Below are positions 21,739 to 34,990 of a DNA stretch of 64,000 bases, in pieces. Location: positions 15,066,001 to 15,130,000 of the forward strand of contig OZ316893.1 in NCBI GenBank assembly GCA_973895155.1, in the 5' to 3' direction. Position numbers and translations under genes: made by a program. The first letter of the stretch is position 1. Each line of letters starts with the position of its first letter. The stretch is from Marsupella aquatica. Lineage: Eukaryota; Marchantiophyta. The notes beneath the pieces were generated by a model. The model ran no database searches. It had not been told where the DNA came from and saw nothing but the letters and a program-made list of their open reading frames with translations.

Positions 21739-24155
21739 TAGGAATATCTCCAATTAGCACCTTCATAGATACTCCGTAAGTCCGATCAAACCATCGACCA
21801 TATACATGCCAACCAGTCTGGCTTCATCCCTGTCCAATTTTTCTGCATCGTGCAGAGCGATGGACAAATGCAGAACAGCTCAATGCAGGAAAGAAAAAGT
21901 ATGCCAGTTTGCCATTCTGTGTTGAACTGATATGCCAGTCAATGCCTACGGGCTGCAAGGAAACAGCCTCAAAAGAATAGGGCATGTCAAAGTTGCTCCC
22001 TGACTTTGGTTATGGCTTAATTTTTTTAATGTACCATCATCATCATAGGGTATGTATTTTGATAATTCATAACTATTATGTCCTGGTTGTAAGTGAGTTT
22101 TATGTCCTGAGTTGTAACTCAGGTATAAGTGTGCTTTGACACGCACTAATGGTTTTCCCCTGCTACCCTGCCCATTCCAATCTAGGTGAAAGGGTTTTTG
22201 TGTGCCAGTGAGTTGGTGAACCTTGCTTTTGGAGAAGCTTGTGCAAAAGCTGGTCGCAGTACCATGATAGAGCAATGTCATTATATGGTCCAGTCTTAAT
22301 CTTGGATGGAATAAAATGACTAGTTTGATTTACCCGTATTTGAACTTAAAATAGAGTAGACAAAAACAAAGATGCTCTTGTTCATCCTTGCCTCCATCCC
22401 TCTTTTTCCTCACCCTCATTTCTATTTTGTCTTTATTGAGAGACATTCTTAGTTTTGTCCTTATTAGAGTCAATGTCAGTTTTGTTAATCTTTGCTCCCA
22501 TCTCTTTTTTTGTCCACTTCACTTTTCAGTTTTGTCCTATTGAGAGTTACTTTCTAGAGGCTTCACTCTAGACAGTAACCCTTGAAAGTAGTTTTGCATT
22601 GTGCTTTATTAGTAAAATTTAACTCAGGACCTTGCTTGTTACAATGACAAAGATAGGTACTACTAATTTCAAGCAAACTCTACACTTATATCAATCTACA
22701 CACCTTAGATAGCATTTGAAAATGAGAAAACTTACGTCCTCATATCTTCATTTTCTGTGCCCCGGGACCATAGTAATGAGCAACACTCAATGGCGGGACC
22801 TAATAGGCAGCAATAAATGAGTTTCCCAGGAGCTCTCATCCAGAGTCCCTCATCGCGCCATTCATGACTCGCTATCCACGTACATAGTGAGGCAAAAGGC
22901 ATATGAGCATGTTACAAGTTCTGTGCCCTGAACTATCCCCATTTGACACACTAATGGAACCGGTAAACATGTCGCTCCATCCAGAGGTCTCCCAATTATC
23001 GAATCTTGTCCACTGGTCCCATCTGGCAAGGTCTGTTGGAGCTCCTCAATTTTGGCAGGCCATTCCTGACAGGTAAAAACTTTAGTGCAGTCCAGTCGGG
23101 ATACAAAATTGTGAGTGGGTCAGCCGGTACCACTAAAATTATCTCCACCCAACCATTTGATTTTACCAGTGTTACATCAGCTGTCAAAGAGGTTAATATT
23201 TTTAATCACCACAAATCTTGGACAAGATATGAGCCCTTTGTTACTTCAGGGCAACCTTCAAGTTTCTAACTGGGAGTGTATGGGCAGGAGTGCCATCCAC
23301 TATTAATGCTTTTCATGCCCTCAAGGGCTCATGGAGTAGTGCGGTAACGAAGGATGGAGAAACTCTTGTTTTTGCACCAAATGAAGGCTTTACTTAGCAA
23401 TCGAGGGTCAAGCAGGGTTCAAGGTGCGAAGTGGTAAGGGACTGCCTTGGGGCCAATATGGCATGCTAGATGCAATACTTCCAAGCAAGGGACAGGGGGC
23501 AAATTAGTCAAGGAAGAGTTAGAAAGCATTGCAGGTACATGCTAACATTAGCGAGTATGGGTCTGTTTTTACTATGAGTTATGTATTGCTTAAAAATTTT
23601 GACCCAACTATTTGTTTGCACTACACTTAATTATTTTAACTGGCTGGATGCTGAGTTACTCTACTTACTGGTTTAAAGAGGTGAGCTTGTTTTGATGGCG
23701 TGGATTGAACCAGACAGTCCCAACTAATCCCCTTATCCTATCAACACCACCTGAGTCCCATTGCTTCTGTGACAAGTAACTAGACGTGAGTACATTCAAG
23801 CCCCTTGCACCATTTTCAGACCCTCACCCTCACCCTGTCCCCAATCCCGGTTTCCACCTGCACCCCCAATTTCAGTTATGCCCCCGGCCCAGAGTTTATC
23901 ACAATTAGTACAGTTAGATAGCTACTGTAGTCCACTAGGCTTGTTTGTCCTCAATTCATACCGATGTAAGGCTTCCACATGCAATTGGAGCAACTTCACT
24001 AAAATGGGGGCAGCAAAAAGTAACCAACAGGCAACACACAAAAGCAGAAATCGACAACCGGGACACAAATGTAAGGTTAGATAGCTGGGAGCGGCCTCAC
24101 CCAATATACTCATATAGGGTCTCTCTGTCGGCCCTTCTCCCTGGCTCCGCCTCTG
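21739..24155. other. Intergenic, no gene recognised
   Basis: The stretch 22380-22560 repeats the phrase GTTTTGTCCTTATT in diverged form. At about 23695-23740 the minus strand has a B-box-like GGTTCAATCCAC next to GGGGATTAG, possibly a SINE head similar to that at 53850. ORFs near 23000-23300 overlap on both strands and are unrecognised. Confidence 0.4.
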
Positions 24156-24540
24156 TGGTCTGGTCTGGTCTGGTCTGGTCTGGTTTGTTTCCTGTCATCC
24201 ACGCATGCCTTGCCTCTTTGCTTGCCTTGCCTCCTTGCTTGCCTTGCCTTGCTTCGCTGCCTTCCTTCCTTCCTCTCCTTGCTGGACATTGCTTGCATCC
24301 TTCCTCTCCTTTCCTCTCCTCTACTCTCCTCGCCTCTATCACCTTCTCCTCGCTTCCATCCTTCCTTCCTGCGCAAGGGAGGAGCGAAGAAGGAGCTTGG
24401 TGCCTGCCTTGCTTGATCATCATCCGCACCGAATTCCTCTCCATCGCTCTCCAATTCTCTCCTCGCTTCTCCTGTGCCTCTCTCGCCCCTGTCCTTCGCC
24501 TCGTCTTTGTTTTCTTGGCTTGGCCTTCTTGCCTTGCTGG
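24156..24540 (+). repeat. GTCTG microsatellite and CT-rich tract upstream of ELC
   Basis: Five to six copies of a TCTGG unit at 24156-24184 are followed by about 350 bases of CCTT/CTTGC-rich sequence. Pyrimidine-rich tracts are common in plant promoters and 5' UTRs. It may be leader sequence of the ELC gene, whose ATG is at 25097. The ORFs here are composition artefacts. Confidence 0.5.
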
Positions 24541-25096
24541 GATTATTGTCAAGTTTGCTTTCTTGCGACTTTACGCGGCCGGAGTGCCGGACGGGACAAT
24601 TCCTCGGTGGAGGATCGGAGCTGCGGCTGCATTACGCACAGGCCGATGTGACTGACAACACAGTTACCGCGTAGAAGTCCTTTTGAGCTGTTCGCACGAA
24701 TTCCAACGTGTTGAGCAAGTACGGTGGTACTGGAAGGGGGATTTAATTTGGGAAGTTGGTGTGTGAGTGAGCTAAGGAGGGAGCGTGAAGAGGAGAATTG
24801 GGATTAATATGACGGCGGGGATGAAGGGATGGATGTGACGGGCAGGAGCAGAGGCGGAGGAGGGGGTTTTGGTGTTGAATGGTTATCCGTTGTTGTGGAG
24901 ACGGCTGCGATGCAGTAGAAGCATGGAATTCGTTTTAGGTTTACGTGAAGATGCTTGCTTGGAGAAAATCTGAAGCAATTCGTCAAGATTTGTTGTCTGG
25001 TGAGAAGAGGGATTTTCTTAGGTGCGGAGACGGAGAAGAACGGATAGTGGTTTTAGGTTATTGAGAGAATTTGGAGAAGTGGGTTTGACGAAGGGG

Positions 25097-26431
25097 ATGG
25101 TCTCAAGGCAGGCGACGACAAGTATGCCGTCTATCAATGGTGCTCAATCCTCGCATGCGTCGGTACAATTCCTGAACTCGGTGCTATCACAGAGAGGTCC
25201 CAACGCACTGCCTTACGACGAAGCAGTGAAATGGCACATTCGGCAACATCTACTGACAGTGATTCAAGATTTTCCCGGGCTGCAGGTCAAGACTGCGAAT
25301 TTTACTCACAACGACGGGAGGATGATCAACTTGCTGCAAGCTGAAGGCACCATTCCCATGTACTATCAAGATGTGAAGTATAACATCCCCATCACGATGT
25401 GGCTACTGGAGGCTTATCCTAGGAATTGCCCTCTTGTCTACGTGACGCCGACGAGGGACATGATTATCAAACAGCGACATCCCTTCGTAGACGCTTCAGG
25501 TATGGTTAACATTCCGTATCTACAGCAGTGGGTCTTCCCGCGTTCGAATTTGGTGGAATTGGTGCAAAGTCTATCACTCCTGTTTGGACAGGATCCACCT
25601 CTATACTCCCGCGCAGCCACCATTCCTGTCAGGCCTCCACCACCGCTGCCCCCAACCCCTTCGTTTCATGGTTCGAATCCTATGCACGCCTCTGCCGGGT
25701 CGGCAGCATCAGCAGCTGCACAATCCACCCCGTCCTCACTAGGGTTTGGGGGCACTTCAGGTTACCAGATTCCTCCACAGAGAGGATCATACCCACCTTA
25801 TGCCCACCAGAGCCCTGCTGCTCACCCTGGAAATCAGCAGCAACAGCAGCAGCAGCCAACAGCCAGGGCCCAGAATCCAGTGGAAGTGTTTAAGAGGAAT
25901 GCAATCAATTCTCTGTCAGAGCGTGTGGGCAGGGACACAGTTGCTCTCTTGAAGCAGAGAGAATTGGAGATGGATGGGTTATTCCACACGCAGGCTTTGC
26001 TGAACCAAAGAGCCGAGCAGGTTGATGAGGGTCGGAGAGAGATGCAGCAAGAGAGGGAAGGTTTGGAGCAGCAGTTGCAGCTTCTGCTCACAAACACTGA
26101 CGTTATCGAAACCTGGCTTAAAAACAACGACAATTTCAACATGGAAGTTGAAATTGACGATGTCTTTGAGACCACCGATGGACTTTCTAAGCAGATGCTC
26201 GAGTGCACTTCTGGAGATCTTGCCATCGAGGACATTTTGTACTCTTTGGACAGGGCAGTTCGGGATGGAGCCATACCTTTCGACGCGTATCTTAAACATG
26301 TGAGAATCCTTTCCAGAGAGCAGTTCGTTTTGAGAGCTACCTGTGCTAAAGTACGCGCGGTGCAGATGCAGGCTCAGCTAGGGAACATGGCTGCTCGAGC
26401 TAGCCATGCTCCACATACCCCATATGTTTAG
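25097..26431 (+). CDS. ELC: ESCRT-I subunit ELC / VPS23 (TSG101 homologue)
   Basis: One exon encodes 444 residues; plant ELC genes are typically intronless. The N-terminal UEV domain spans about residues 25-155 (ALPYDEAVKWHIRQHLL, TIPMYYQDVKYNIPITMWLL, YPRNCPLVYVTPTRDM, YLQQWVFPRSNLVELVQSL). It binds ubiquitin without the E2 active-site Cys. A Pro/Gln/Ser-rich linker follows (about 160-270), with a CAG-type Gln run, then a coiled coil (about 290-345). The C-terminal steadiness box contains SGDLAIEDILYSLDRAV and ILSREQFVLRATCAKV. The protein sorts ubiquitinated cargo at endosomes with VPS28 and VPS37. I chose ATG 25097 (MVSRQATTSM); the upstream in-frame extension to 25022 has no ATG. Confidence 0.95.
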   Translation: MVSRQATTSMPSINGAQSSHASVQFLNSVLSQRGPNALPYDEAVKWHIRQHLLTVIQDFPGLQVKTANFTHNDGRMINLLQAEGTIPMYYQDVKYNIPITMWLLEAYPRNCPLVYVTPTRDMIIKQRHPFVDASGMVNIPYLQQWVFPRSNLVELVQSLSLLFGQDPPLYSRAATIPVRPPPPLPPTPSFHGSNPMHASAGSAASAAAQSTPSSLGFGGTSGYQIPPQRGSYPPYAHQSPAAHPGNQQQQQQQPTARAQNPVEVFKRNAINSLSERVGRDTVALLKQRELEMDGLFHTQALLNQRAEQVDEGRREMQQEREGLEQQLQLLLTNTDVIETWLKNNDNFNMEVEIDDVFETTDGLSKQMLECTSGDLAIEDILYSLDRAVRDGAIPFDAYLKHVRILSREQFVLRATCAKVRAVQMQAQLGNMAARASHAPHTPYV

Positions 26432-26704
26432 TAGCAGTCTGAAGCTGCTAGTCGATAGTATGGGCTCAGTTGACGGAGGGGTCACATTTAGATTCTTTTG
26501 GTGTCGTTACCTTGAGACTAAGTGGCAAGAAGCTGATAGTGCACACGAATTGACCTGGAAAACTTGTAAGATCTGGTCTTCAAGTTTGAGTGTGGAATGC
26601 TTGAAGCAACGATCGTTGGAGGATGAATCAGAGCAAGGTGAATTGGGTGACATTGAGACAAATGGGCAGGACCGCGGATGGATTCAAGACGAAGAATGTC
26701 TCAA

Positions 26705-26744
26705 GATGAAGTATTCGATGAAGTATTCGATGAAGTATTCGATG
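26705..26744 (+). repeat. 12-bp tandem repeat, three copies
   Basis: The unit GATGAAGTATTC is repeated three times in the probable 3' UTR of ELC. Confidence 0.7.
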
Positions 26745-29485
26745 AATAATGACGGAAAGTTTTCGAGGGCTTTGAAATGCAGTTGAAATCCGACTTGACA
26801 ACCCTCACAAGAAAACTTGTACCGGTCAAGCTTGGTTACCACCTCGGATTCGTTTTATTCGAAATGTGCTCGTACGTGTTCGCATTGGTCCAAAGCATGT
26901 GGCCTAGGGAGGGCTCACTTTTGCAACACTGTACAGAGTGCGGTGCTTTCTAACTTTTCATTTTGTCCGTGAGTAAAATGTCTTCCCAGTAAACTGCGAC
27001 AATTTATTGGCGACCACTCCCTCAGTAGGGACATGCTTTGCAATTTGTCCGGTTGTGTGAGCAGGACACTGTCCTTTGGGCTCAATATTCAAACGGCGGT
27101 TTTGCGTAGGTGGTGGTCAATTCCGCGATTGATCATTGGAAAATGATCACGTTGACTTCATCAGTTATCCTCGAGAACTCGTTCTTAAAGAATGATGAGA
27201 TCTTGGAAGCTCATTCTTACAGATGGGGGGACTAGTCAAGCTGAAGAGAATCTTGTTAGAATATGTTTTTTAGTAGAGGCTGTTGATCCGGCAGTGACAT
27301 TTTGTCCTTGATTTCAAATGTGCTTACAGGAATGTTGTATATTAATTGTACCATACTTGGATACACTCAATTGTGCAAAGATTTTGTTGGTGCACCTGTC
27401 TCGACCTATCTGCACCCACTGCAAAGGATGCAATCTTTGGTTGTCCCAGCAGAGAACCTTTACGAACTTATGTGTTGAATGACGTTTTTCAACAAACCTT
27501 GATTCCTGAATCGGCGTGGCCTGAAAGTGGAGCAAAGCTTGGTTTGCCAAACCATCTTAATACTCAAGTTCATTTCCTGCGACTCAATTCCACTGAATCG
27601 CTGCCTCAGTCTGATCTGATTGATATCGCATTCGTAATTTTGTGAGGTCTGCAATCAGCTCAACAACCCCATTCCTTTCCTGATTGTGGGCTGTTCTGTG
27701 CAACGTGACATTTGAGTCTTATTGATGCCTTTTCCTATACTACAGATGTCTCGTAACAGTGGGTTTCTCTTCACAGCTCTGCCGTTGAGTCCGGAAAGGT
27801 AGCACTATACTGCGGTACACTGTCTCGTGCATGTCTACTTGTCGTGCTTTTGTCCCTGAAGTAGGTTGACTGTGCTAAAGGTTTTTCGACATCCTGTCAG
27901 TAGACCGAGAAGATGTCTACTCAGAGCCCTTCGTATCTCCGGTTCGAAGGTGATGATGGGGCTACTCTATAGTATCAAGTTGCGCATTTGCTCCTCAGAG
28001 TATCGGGGTTCGAGTCATCAGGCAACTGGACCGTTCTGAATGAGTGTACTCTCTGCGCCTCGTTTGTGGTTGTGTATGAACTCTGCCACTCAGTGCCTCG
28101 TCGGAAATCATGACATTACGAAAGAAATTTGCTGGAATTGTGGTGTTTGGGACTACGCTCAACCTCGTCATAATGATATTCCTTTCAGGCCTTGAAATTA
28201 TGGTTGCGCAGATTCATGTCAGCAAACATATGACTAAATTCATATGACTTGAATTTGGCCTAATGGCACAGTGGAGCCACTCCCAATAAAACGATTCTAG
28301 TTGAAGGATTGAAGTACCATGCTGCTGTAAACCGTCATTTCAATTTTGCAGCCCATTCGACCAATGGGCATTTGTCATTTAAGACCACACAGCAACTATC
28401 TCTCAAATGTTCGGGTCCGCTTACAACGCTGGAAATTTTGATTATAAGATTCATGTAACTAGAAGATTACAGACTGTTGCAACTAAGATTCGATTTATAC
28501 TTCGAAGAGTCGTCTTGACTTTCCTTCTAAAGCGATCGTCAAGACCTCTTGAAGAGGTTTTTTAAGTGTAGGAACGAGCCGTAAACTGTGTATCTATCAA
28601 TTAGGTTTTCGAATGGAACAATTTTCGAACAACGTCTATACATCAGAAGCAGGCAAAAATATTCATCTAGCGTTGTCTCTCGGACGACTGAACTTTTCCC
28701 CGACCATTCTCCAGGAAAAACGGAGCTGGGAAGTTGTGGACCGATCCTCCTGGTGCGATAGCAACGGTAGCTGCCGACGAAATGCTATCCATAGGGATAT
28801 AGGCCAATAAATAAGTTAGTAATCAATGAACTTCTTTTTGATGTGCTAAAGAAACTGAGCCGGGAGCGAAATCCTCTTCGGGGTCTATACTATCAGTCAG
28901 CTTCTTTAGAGTGGAATCTAGTTGTCTACCGTAATCCAATACTGCAAATTGAGAACTCTTGAGCAGATGTCGAGAAACTAGTAACTTTACAGAGTGGAAT
29001 CGAGTTGTATGCCGTTATCCAATCACAGCAAGTTGAGAATTAGAGTAGATGTCGAGAACGAGGAGCAAACTCTCGTCTCTATCCTCCAGCTCCTACAGGA
29101 AAGAGCTTCATTTGGATGGTAGACAGAAGCCTGTCTTGTCTGTTACAATCACAAAGCCGATCGTAAATGAGAACAGTAACAAAACGATGACCATCCGATC
29201 CGAACTTGTCCGAGGCACAAACACGTCCATATTGTAACATGCCCCCTGCTCTTGCAAATAACAAGATACAAATCACAGAGGTAGGCGCAGACTTTAAGGA
29301 CTTCTAAGCTTTGAGAAAGGAAAAGATCAAGAGTGACAGTCAAATTTTTTGGCTCATTTTAGTAAAGTGAACGGTAGCGTGTGCCTCTATTGGATAGAAC
29401 TATGAAGCTCTTGCAGTAGGCACTGTAGACGTGGGAAACGAGGTGCAAAGAGAATAACCGATGTTACTGGAAGATAAAAACATAC
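26745..29485. other. Intergenic with an 81-bp duplication
   Basis: No gene recognised. At 28911-29056 a unit of about 81 bp (GTGGAATC...GATGTCGAGAA) is present twice with divergence. This region would also hold any downstream exons of the minus-strand RING gene, but I could not find them. Confidence 0.4.
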
Positions 29486-32230
29486 CTGACAAGCTGGAAG
29501 GGGTGGCAGCCCAAATCAGTGCTACATTTGGGGCAGACATTCTTCGTCTTTCCGTCTTTCAACCGCTTCCGTAAACAGGCGGAGCAGACTGGAATGCAGC
29601 CAATATGCACACAAGTAGACCAGGGCAAAACATGAGTAGAGTACGTGAGAAATGTGAGAACACAATACTATGGGGTTGTCTCAAAAGCTTCCAGATAGAG
29701 TCCGTTATTTTTCCCTGACAAGAATTAAATTTCTTGTTTGAGAAATAAATACCAGTCCCTCAAGTGATCTTCACTTGTTCCATTCTTGCTGGCGTCCCAT
29801 GCTCTGAATGGCATTGGCCAAACATGAATGCACTATTTCCCTTCTCTCTCCCTAACTTGCGTTGGCGAGGAAGAACGAAAGCTCAACTACAGCTATTGTT
29901 TGCTTTGCGCTTGTTCAACAATGCACAGCTCTAGTACATCTAATTTTAGGACTTCCAAAAATCGTTCCGTTTGTTAGCTATTTACTCATTCTGAATCTTT
30001 TGCCATAATATTGCGTCAGTAGACCCATTGCGTACTCTTCATCGTCTGCCATAGCATTCCACCCATAGATCTATCGCCTGTATTGCACGTGGGTTAGCGG
30101 GTGGATCACATGCTGCCCTCTTGTAAGGAAGGAAATTTAAGACAAGGTCATTCTGCCAAACCTACCTGTAAGACCCGAACCGAAATTAATAATCACCCGT
30201 TTCGGAACAGGATACCTTTGATATGATCATCAAAATTCAAAGTTCAAGTTTCTCATCAGCGTAACCTAGCTAAGCTTCATGTACCTTACAGACAACATGC
30301 GAACGAGACATGAAGTGGACGTGAAACACAAACTGGCGCTTTGCCTACTTTAGCACAACTCTCGTGAAACAACCGCGTGTCAGTTGGGTTGGACGAGCTA
30401 GCTACTGAACCAAGGTAGTCATTGATAGATTCTGATTCTGCTCTGATGCAGGGGAGCTTGGTATGCATGAACTGGACAAAGATAAAGATGCTCCTCGTGT
30501 ACAAAGTGCTCCTCTGTGCAGGCACTGTGAGCTAACTACTGGACCAAGGTAGTCATCGATAGAAATCTTCAGACTTAGACTTCGAATTATTATGTAGCCG
30601 AAGAAATCTAGAACAATGACTGACCCTTGTGTGTCTGCCCACAGAGTCACCGGTGAGCTCCCTTTCTGACCATTATACAAAGACGGATTAGGCCAATCCT
30701 TGCATGGGAGATTTAGGGCTCTGCGGTGCAAAATCTTGCACCGCACGGACACCTGTGTGGTAATGTTGGTGGCTCACTGCAGGCAAGGAGCCGTAAAGCG
30801 TGACGAAATCGTGGTGACAGAGTGAGACGAATGAGCACTGAGCCACACAGGCTCGATAACAAAGCAGAACTAAAGGCAAGTTAGAAAGAGAGCATTGAGC
30901 AGAACCTAGTATTTACGTTCTAAAATAATAATTATAACCCCAAAGCGTGGATATATAGCTGATAAATTTGATACCTGATCCTCATTTGAGTACCCATCTA
31001 GATCTCAATGTTTGACAGAAACGAGATATAGATATTTTCGGTACGGTCCAGATCTTAGCCGAGGACTTAGTGAGGCACTAGCATCGTCAGACTGCCTACT
31101 CTAAATTTTACAGAGCCCATTCCTCACAGTCATCATGTTCTGCTTTGATCCCTGTCGGACCCACGATATCATGTCAGACACATTGATCATGGTTATGACT
31201 TTCTCTCCGTCATACATGCTTCAATTTATTTTGCAGCATGAATTTTGGTCGCAATGCAACCCAGAGGCTTCACGGATAGATCTAAGACCGTGCTACGTCC
31301 CTGACACAGTGGAATTTTTCGGTCATCTAGACGTGATAATGTGCTGTAGCGACAGATTCTGTGCTCCGTGGTACGCCCTGTTAACACTGTCCATCGACCG
31401 GGCATGGAATTCTACTCACCATTAAACATTGAACGGGTAACAAGATTCTTTAATCGCTGATCTCCAACCTTGCTCGGTAACTAGGTGATATATTGTATAC
31501 ACAATGAAACCCTCGCTCAATGATTTCTCGAGCTGCAAACGAAAAAGCTGGCGTGTGAATGCGTTTAAATGGTGTCGAATTACTCCAGGACCTACCTAGA
31601 CTACTTCTGCTCACCTATTTCAGCTGCTGGCCCAGAATGCGATTACTAATGAATCGATGTGATCGTCCCATGTCTATTTCTGAAATTGGTTGGGTTCCGA
31701 CATGTAGAAATTGAGCTACTTCGGTGACATCAATTCAACCCATACTACTATTCACTTGAACAGTTGAATAATCTTACGAGCAGCGACTTGAGCTAAGGTG
31801 CAAGATTTTTCATTTGTCTGAGCTTCAATTTTAGAGATAATTGGAAGGAAACACCAAGATCTCAACAAAAGTCAGCAACAAGGGATAATAAGAGGGAATG
31901 CGTCGTATGTACGAAGGGCAAGATCGAAAATATACATGTGTGCAAGCATTCGACGATGGTGGAGGCGTCACTGCAGAGGCGGTCGCAGAGCGGGCAGCTC
32001 AGACAATCTACCAAAGAAGCCTTCAGCACCCGCCGGTGTACAATCTGAGTAGACTCATCTTCGCTCTCTTCCTCGTTCCTAAAGCCAACCTTTGTCTTTC
32101 CGTCCCCAACCTCCCCTTCTCCTCCCCGTTCCCTTCCAAAGATTAGAAGTCCTCCATCGAAATTCGCGACTCTCCTGTCTCCCATTTCTGAACTCTCTGT
32201 GTCTAAATTCGGAGGTGCCAAGCTGTGCAC
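29486..32230 (-). CDS. DRIP-like C3HC4 RING protein, first two exons
   Basis: Exon 1 is 32230-31936 and exon 2 is 29588-29486, separated by a 2.35-kb GT-AG intron. Joining them completes a Phe codon and a C3HC4 RING: CPLCDRLCSDAST, then VECLHTFCSACL, then KNVCPKCSTDLG. This order and spacing match Arabidopsis DRIP1/2, E3 ligases that ubiquitinate DREB2A, and related Polycomb-type RING proteins. An acidic N-terminal extension of about 75 residues precedes the RING. I used ATG 32230; ATG 32185 is also possible. Exon 2 ends ...CHPFQLV with donor GTATG, so coding should continue, but the usual following segment (PDHILQDLRAKIFP-like) is not found. The gene may be truncated or have very diverged later exons. 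Confidence 0.7.
29589..31935 (-). other. Large intron of the RING gene
   Basis: It contains a local duplication of about 35 bp (TACTGAACCAAGGTAGTCAT... at about 30403 and 30537). No other gene is recognised. Confidence 0.5.
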
Positions 32231-34990
32231 TTCGAGATCAAGAACATGAACGAAAATGTAGGGACAATCTCAGCACTGGAGGTACTTTGGACCACAGCAG
32301 AGTTCAGCAAAGAACCACCCAGTCTAGGACGAAGTAACAACTTGTACATTCAAGTGTAAGGTGGCAGCGAGCTCTCTTCTCTTCTTCTCTTCTTCTCTTC
32401 TCTTGGCTGGGTCTTCGCTTCGGACTGTGCAGTACTTAGTACTTAGCTTGCTAACATAGCATCTTTACCTTCATCAATCTCCTAATATACCTTTGATAAT
32501 GTTCACCACCATCACCCTTTCCTTTCCCACTCTCCCTCTCTGCCTTGAAACTGAAAGACCATCGACCCATCAGTGATCAGTACACGAATCTCTCGTCTCT
32601 CTCCTCCTCTCTCTCCGAAAGCCACTGATTTGAGTATTTCAAATGGTCTCTTCTGCCCTTACTCTCTCCTTTGAAATCTCATTCTGAACATAAATAATAA
32701 GATCCGTGGATACTCTCGGGTTCTGTTTGCTGGGTTTGGCTTGCCTGGTTTTTGGCTGGTGACGGGATATGATGGAGACATCCCGGTCGCCGTGCGACAG
32801 CATTCAAGAACAACAAAGTTGTGGTGGCTTTGATTGATTTGGAGGTTCGAACTCCTTCCAATGCAAATAATTTTGTCACTCGTTATTTTTCCAGTTAGTG
32901 GAACAAAGGAGAACCAGGAGCCGCAGTGAATGTGGCTGAACACTATTCTGGAAAATGTAGAACAAAATTAGATAAATATGTTGTTCCCATCTTTGAAAAT
33001 CAGTGACTTCTATGTCCTTCAGATTCCATGATTTTGAGATACCAATTTTATTCTTGGTCATATTAATTTGTTAACATCATTTTTTGCAGGATCGTAATGG
33101 CAAGGGGTAACTTTGACCGTTAGGAGGCATTTGATAATCTTGGGTGAATTGTTCCTTCATCTTTGAAATGATCAGCTCATTGTGAATGCCCTCGAAATAC
33201 AAGATTGGAAACTAGCGTGAAAGGCTGCACTACTCCAATTTCCATGAAGAAGTTTAGACAGGAAACACCTACAGTACATTTGCTGCTCAACCCGTTAAAT
33301 AGTTATAGTTATTAACATAGCATGCTAGACAAAGTCCATGGCTAAATGAGTGACGTAAGATCTACAGCGAGCCTACAAGACTGTGTTTATGAGTGTCTAA
33401 ATTTAAACCAATCCTGCATAAGTTGTAAATAATGGAAATTGTGTTAAGATTTTCTTGCCTCTCTGAGCCCGTTCTGAATTTGTTTGTTTGACAAGTCTGC
33501 TCTAAATTTTTGATGTGTATTCAGGGCTATTTTTAACCCTTGTGCTCATAGCTTTGCAATTTTGCGCACACATAGTTAGTTCTAGCGTCTTCAAATTATG
33601 GTACAAACTGTGTTCTAATCTAGGATGCTGAGGCGGGACTGTCATTTACCACCAACTTGTTTTGGCATTAAACCCTTGCCCATGCCAACTTCTGGACCTG
33701 GATGATTCAACTCCAGAGTACAGGAGTCCCTTGGGTACATTATTAGAACTAACTATTGTACCGTGGTTTGTCAAAATGTAGACTGTTAGTCAGTGACACG
33801 ATTGCTAAGTAATCATGTCTTGTATAATTATGTGACATTAGAAACTGACTGGTTTTATATGATGCATTAGCTTTCCTATGATAAAACACAACTTTGAAGA
33901 TGAATCCCAGAGTTCATTGACGGATTTTTCATGATGACATGATAAAATGAACTCTGACAAAACCACAATTCTTCATGTCATAAGCATTCCACATGTTTCT
34001 ACAGTAGTCTTGTGCTTAACTTTGGCTATCATTGGACACTACCGTATTCTGAACTGAAAGATAGAAATATAATTTTAGACTAAACCAAGTAGAGTCCAGT
34101 AGTGGGGCCTCACTACATAGGTCCATATTCAGGGGTAGTTGTTGTAAGGGTAGTTTGGCACAAAATATCCACCTATATAATCGAGGTCGAAGAGTACTCT
34201 TCAGGGCCTGTGGTCTAGAGAGAAGGCTCTAAACAATGACTCTCTGGGTGTAACTGAAGTTGTGAGTGCGAGTGAAAAACTGGGATTGTTGCAAGGTAAG
34301 TTCTGAAAATGGCAAAGGGGGCTTGCATATCTATGTTCAAAGATCCGACACTCAGGCTAGTGTTGCATAAAATGTAGGGAGACGGACAGAAAATAAACAT
34401 GGGAGTCTTGGTTTAATCTCCATATGACCAAAGAAAGAACTCTTCCAGTTTCACACTCCAAGTCCGCACTTAATTCAGGGTACGAGATAGCGAGCATAAA
34501 AATTTCATAGAAAATACTTTACAAACCTTTGTGGACAGATCCGTCAATTATTGCAGGTTTGCACTTTCTTATTCTAGGGGATGTACATGTACAATCAATC
34601 ATCTTCTTCATTGCACCAGCCTTCCTCTCTGAGGGAACGGACCGGAGGAGATGAGAACTTGGAGGAAGGAAATTGAGATCTAGCTCCCGTACGACTGAAG
34701 GGAGGGCAACCGCCGTGGGAGGAGTGTTACAGAAACAATAAGGACGGGTACTTGACAATTGAGACAATAATTCCTACAAATCTGGAGTTCACTGTCTGAG
34801 AAACGGGGCACCAATTGGCAATGGCATTGACCGTGAAAGCAAATGCTCCACATCTTGGAAACATTAGTGAATGATAGGGTATGGTGATGGCAGGAAGCAC
34901 GCTTTTCTCTCTCGCCAACTGATGTAGTTTTCAATTGGTGGGCATGTTCGTTTGACAGGTTATGGGTCAGCTGGGAATGCAGTTTTCCGT
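32231..34990. other. Intergenic between RING and GDSL genes
   Basis: A TCTTC-type microsatellite lies at about 32374-32403 and further CT-rich runs at 32580-32620, upstream of the minus-strand RING gene. No protein is recognised. Confidence 0.4.

Noticed and set aside
24097-24655. Long overlapping ORFs on both strands (up to 236 aa)
   Set aside because: They follow CT-rich simple sequence, overlap each other in several frames and have composition-driven translations; better explained as promoter or leader sequence of ELC.
25834-26274. 146-aa minus-strand ORF inside ELC
   Set aside because: Shadow of the ELC frame, enriched in Ser/Cys from reverse-complemented Gln/Glu codons.
27960-28030. 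Possible tRNA or SINE (GGTTCGAGTCATC)
   Set aside because: The B-box-like match is good, but no convincing A box, acceptor stem or repeat copies are seen.
28540-28570. Hairpin followed by a T run (CCTCTTGAAGAGG, then T6)
   Set aside because: It resembles a bacterial terminator, but the context is a eukaryotic intergenic region with no associated gene.
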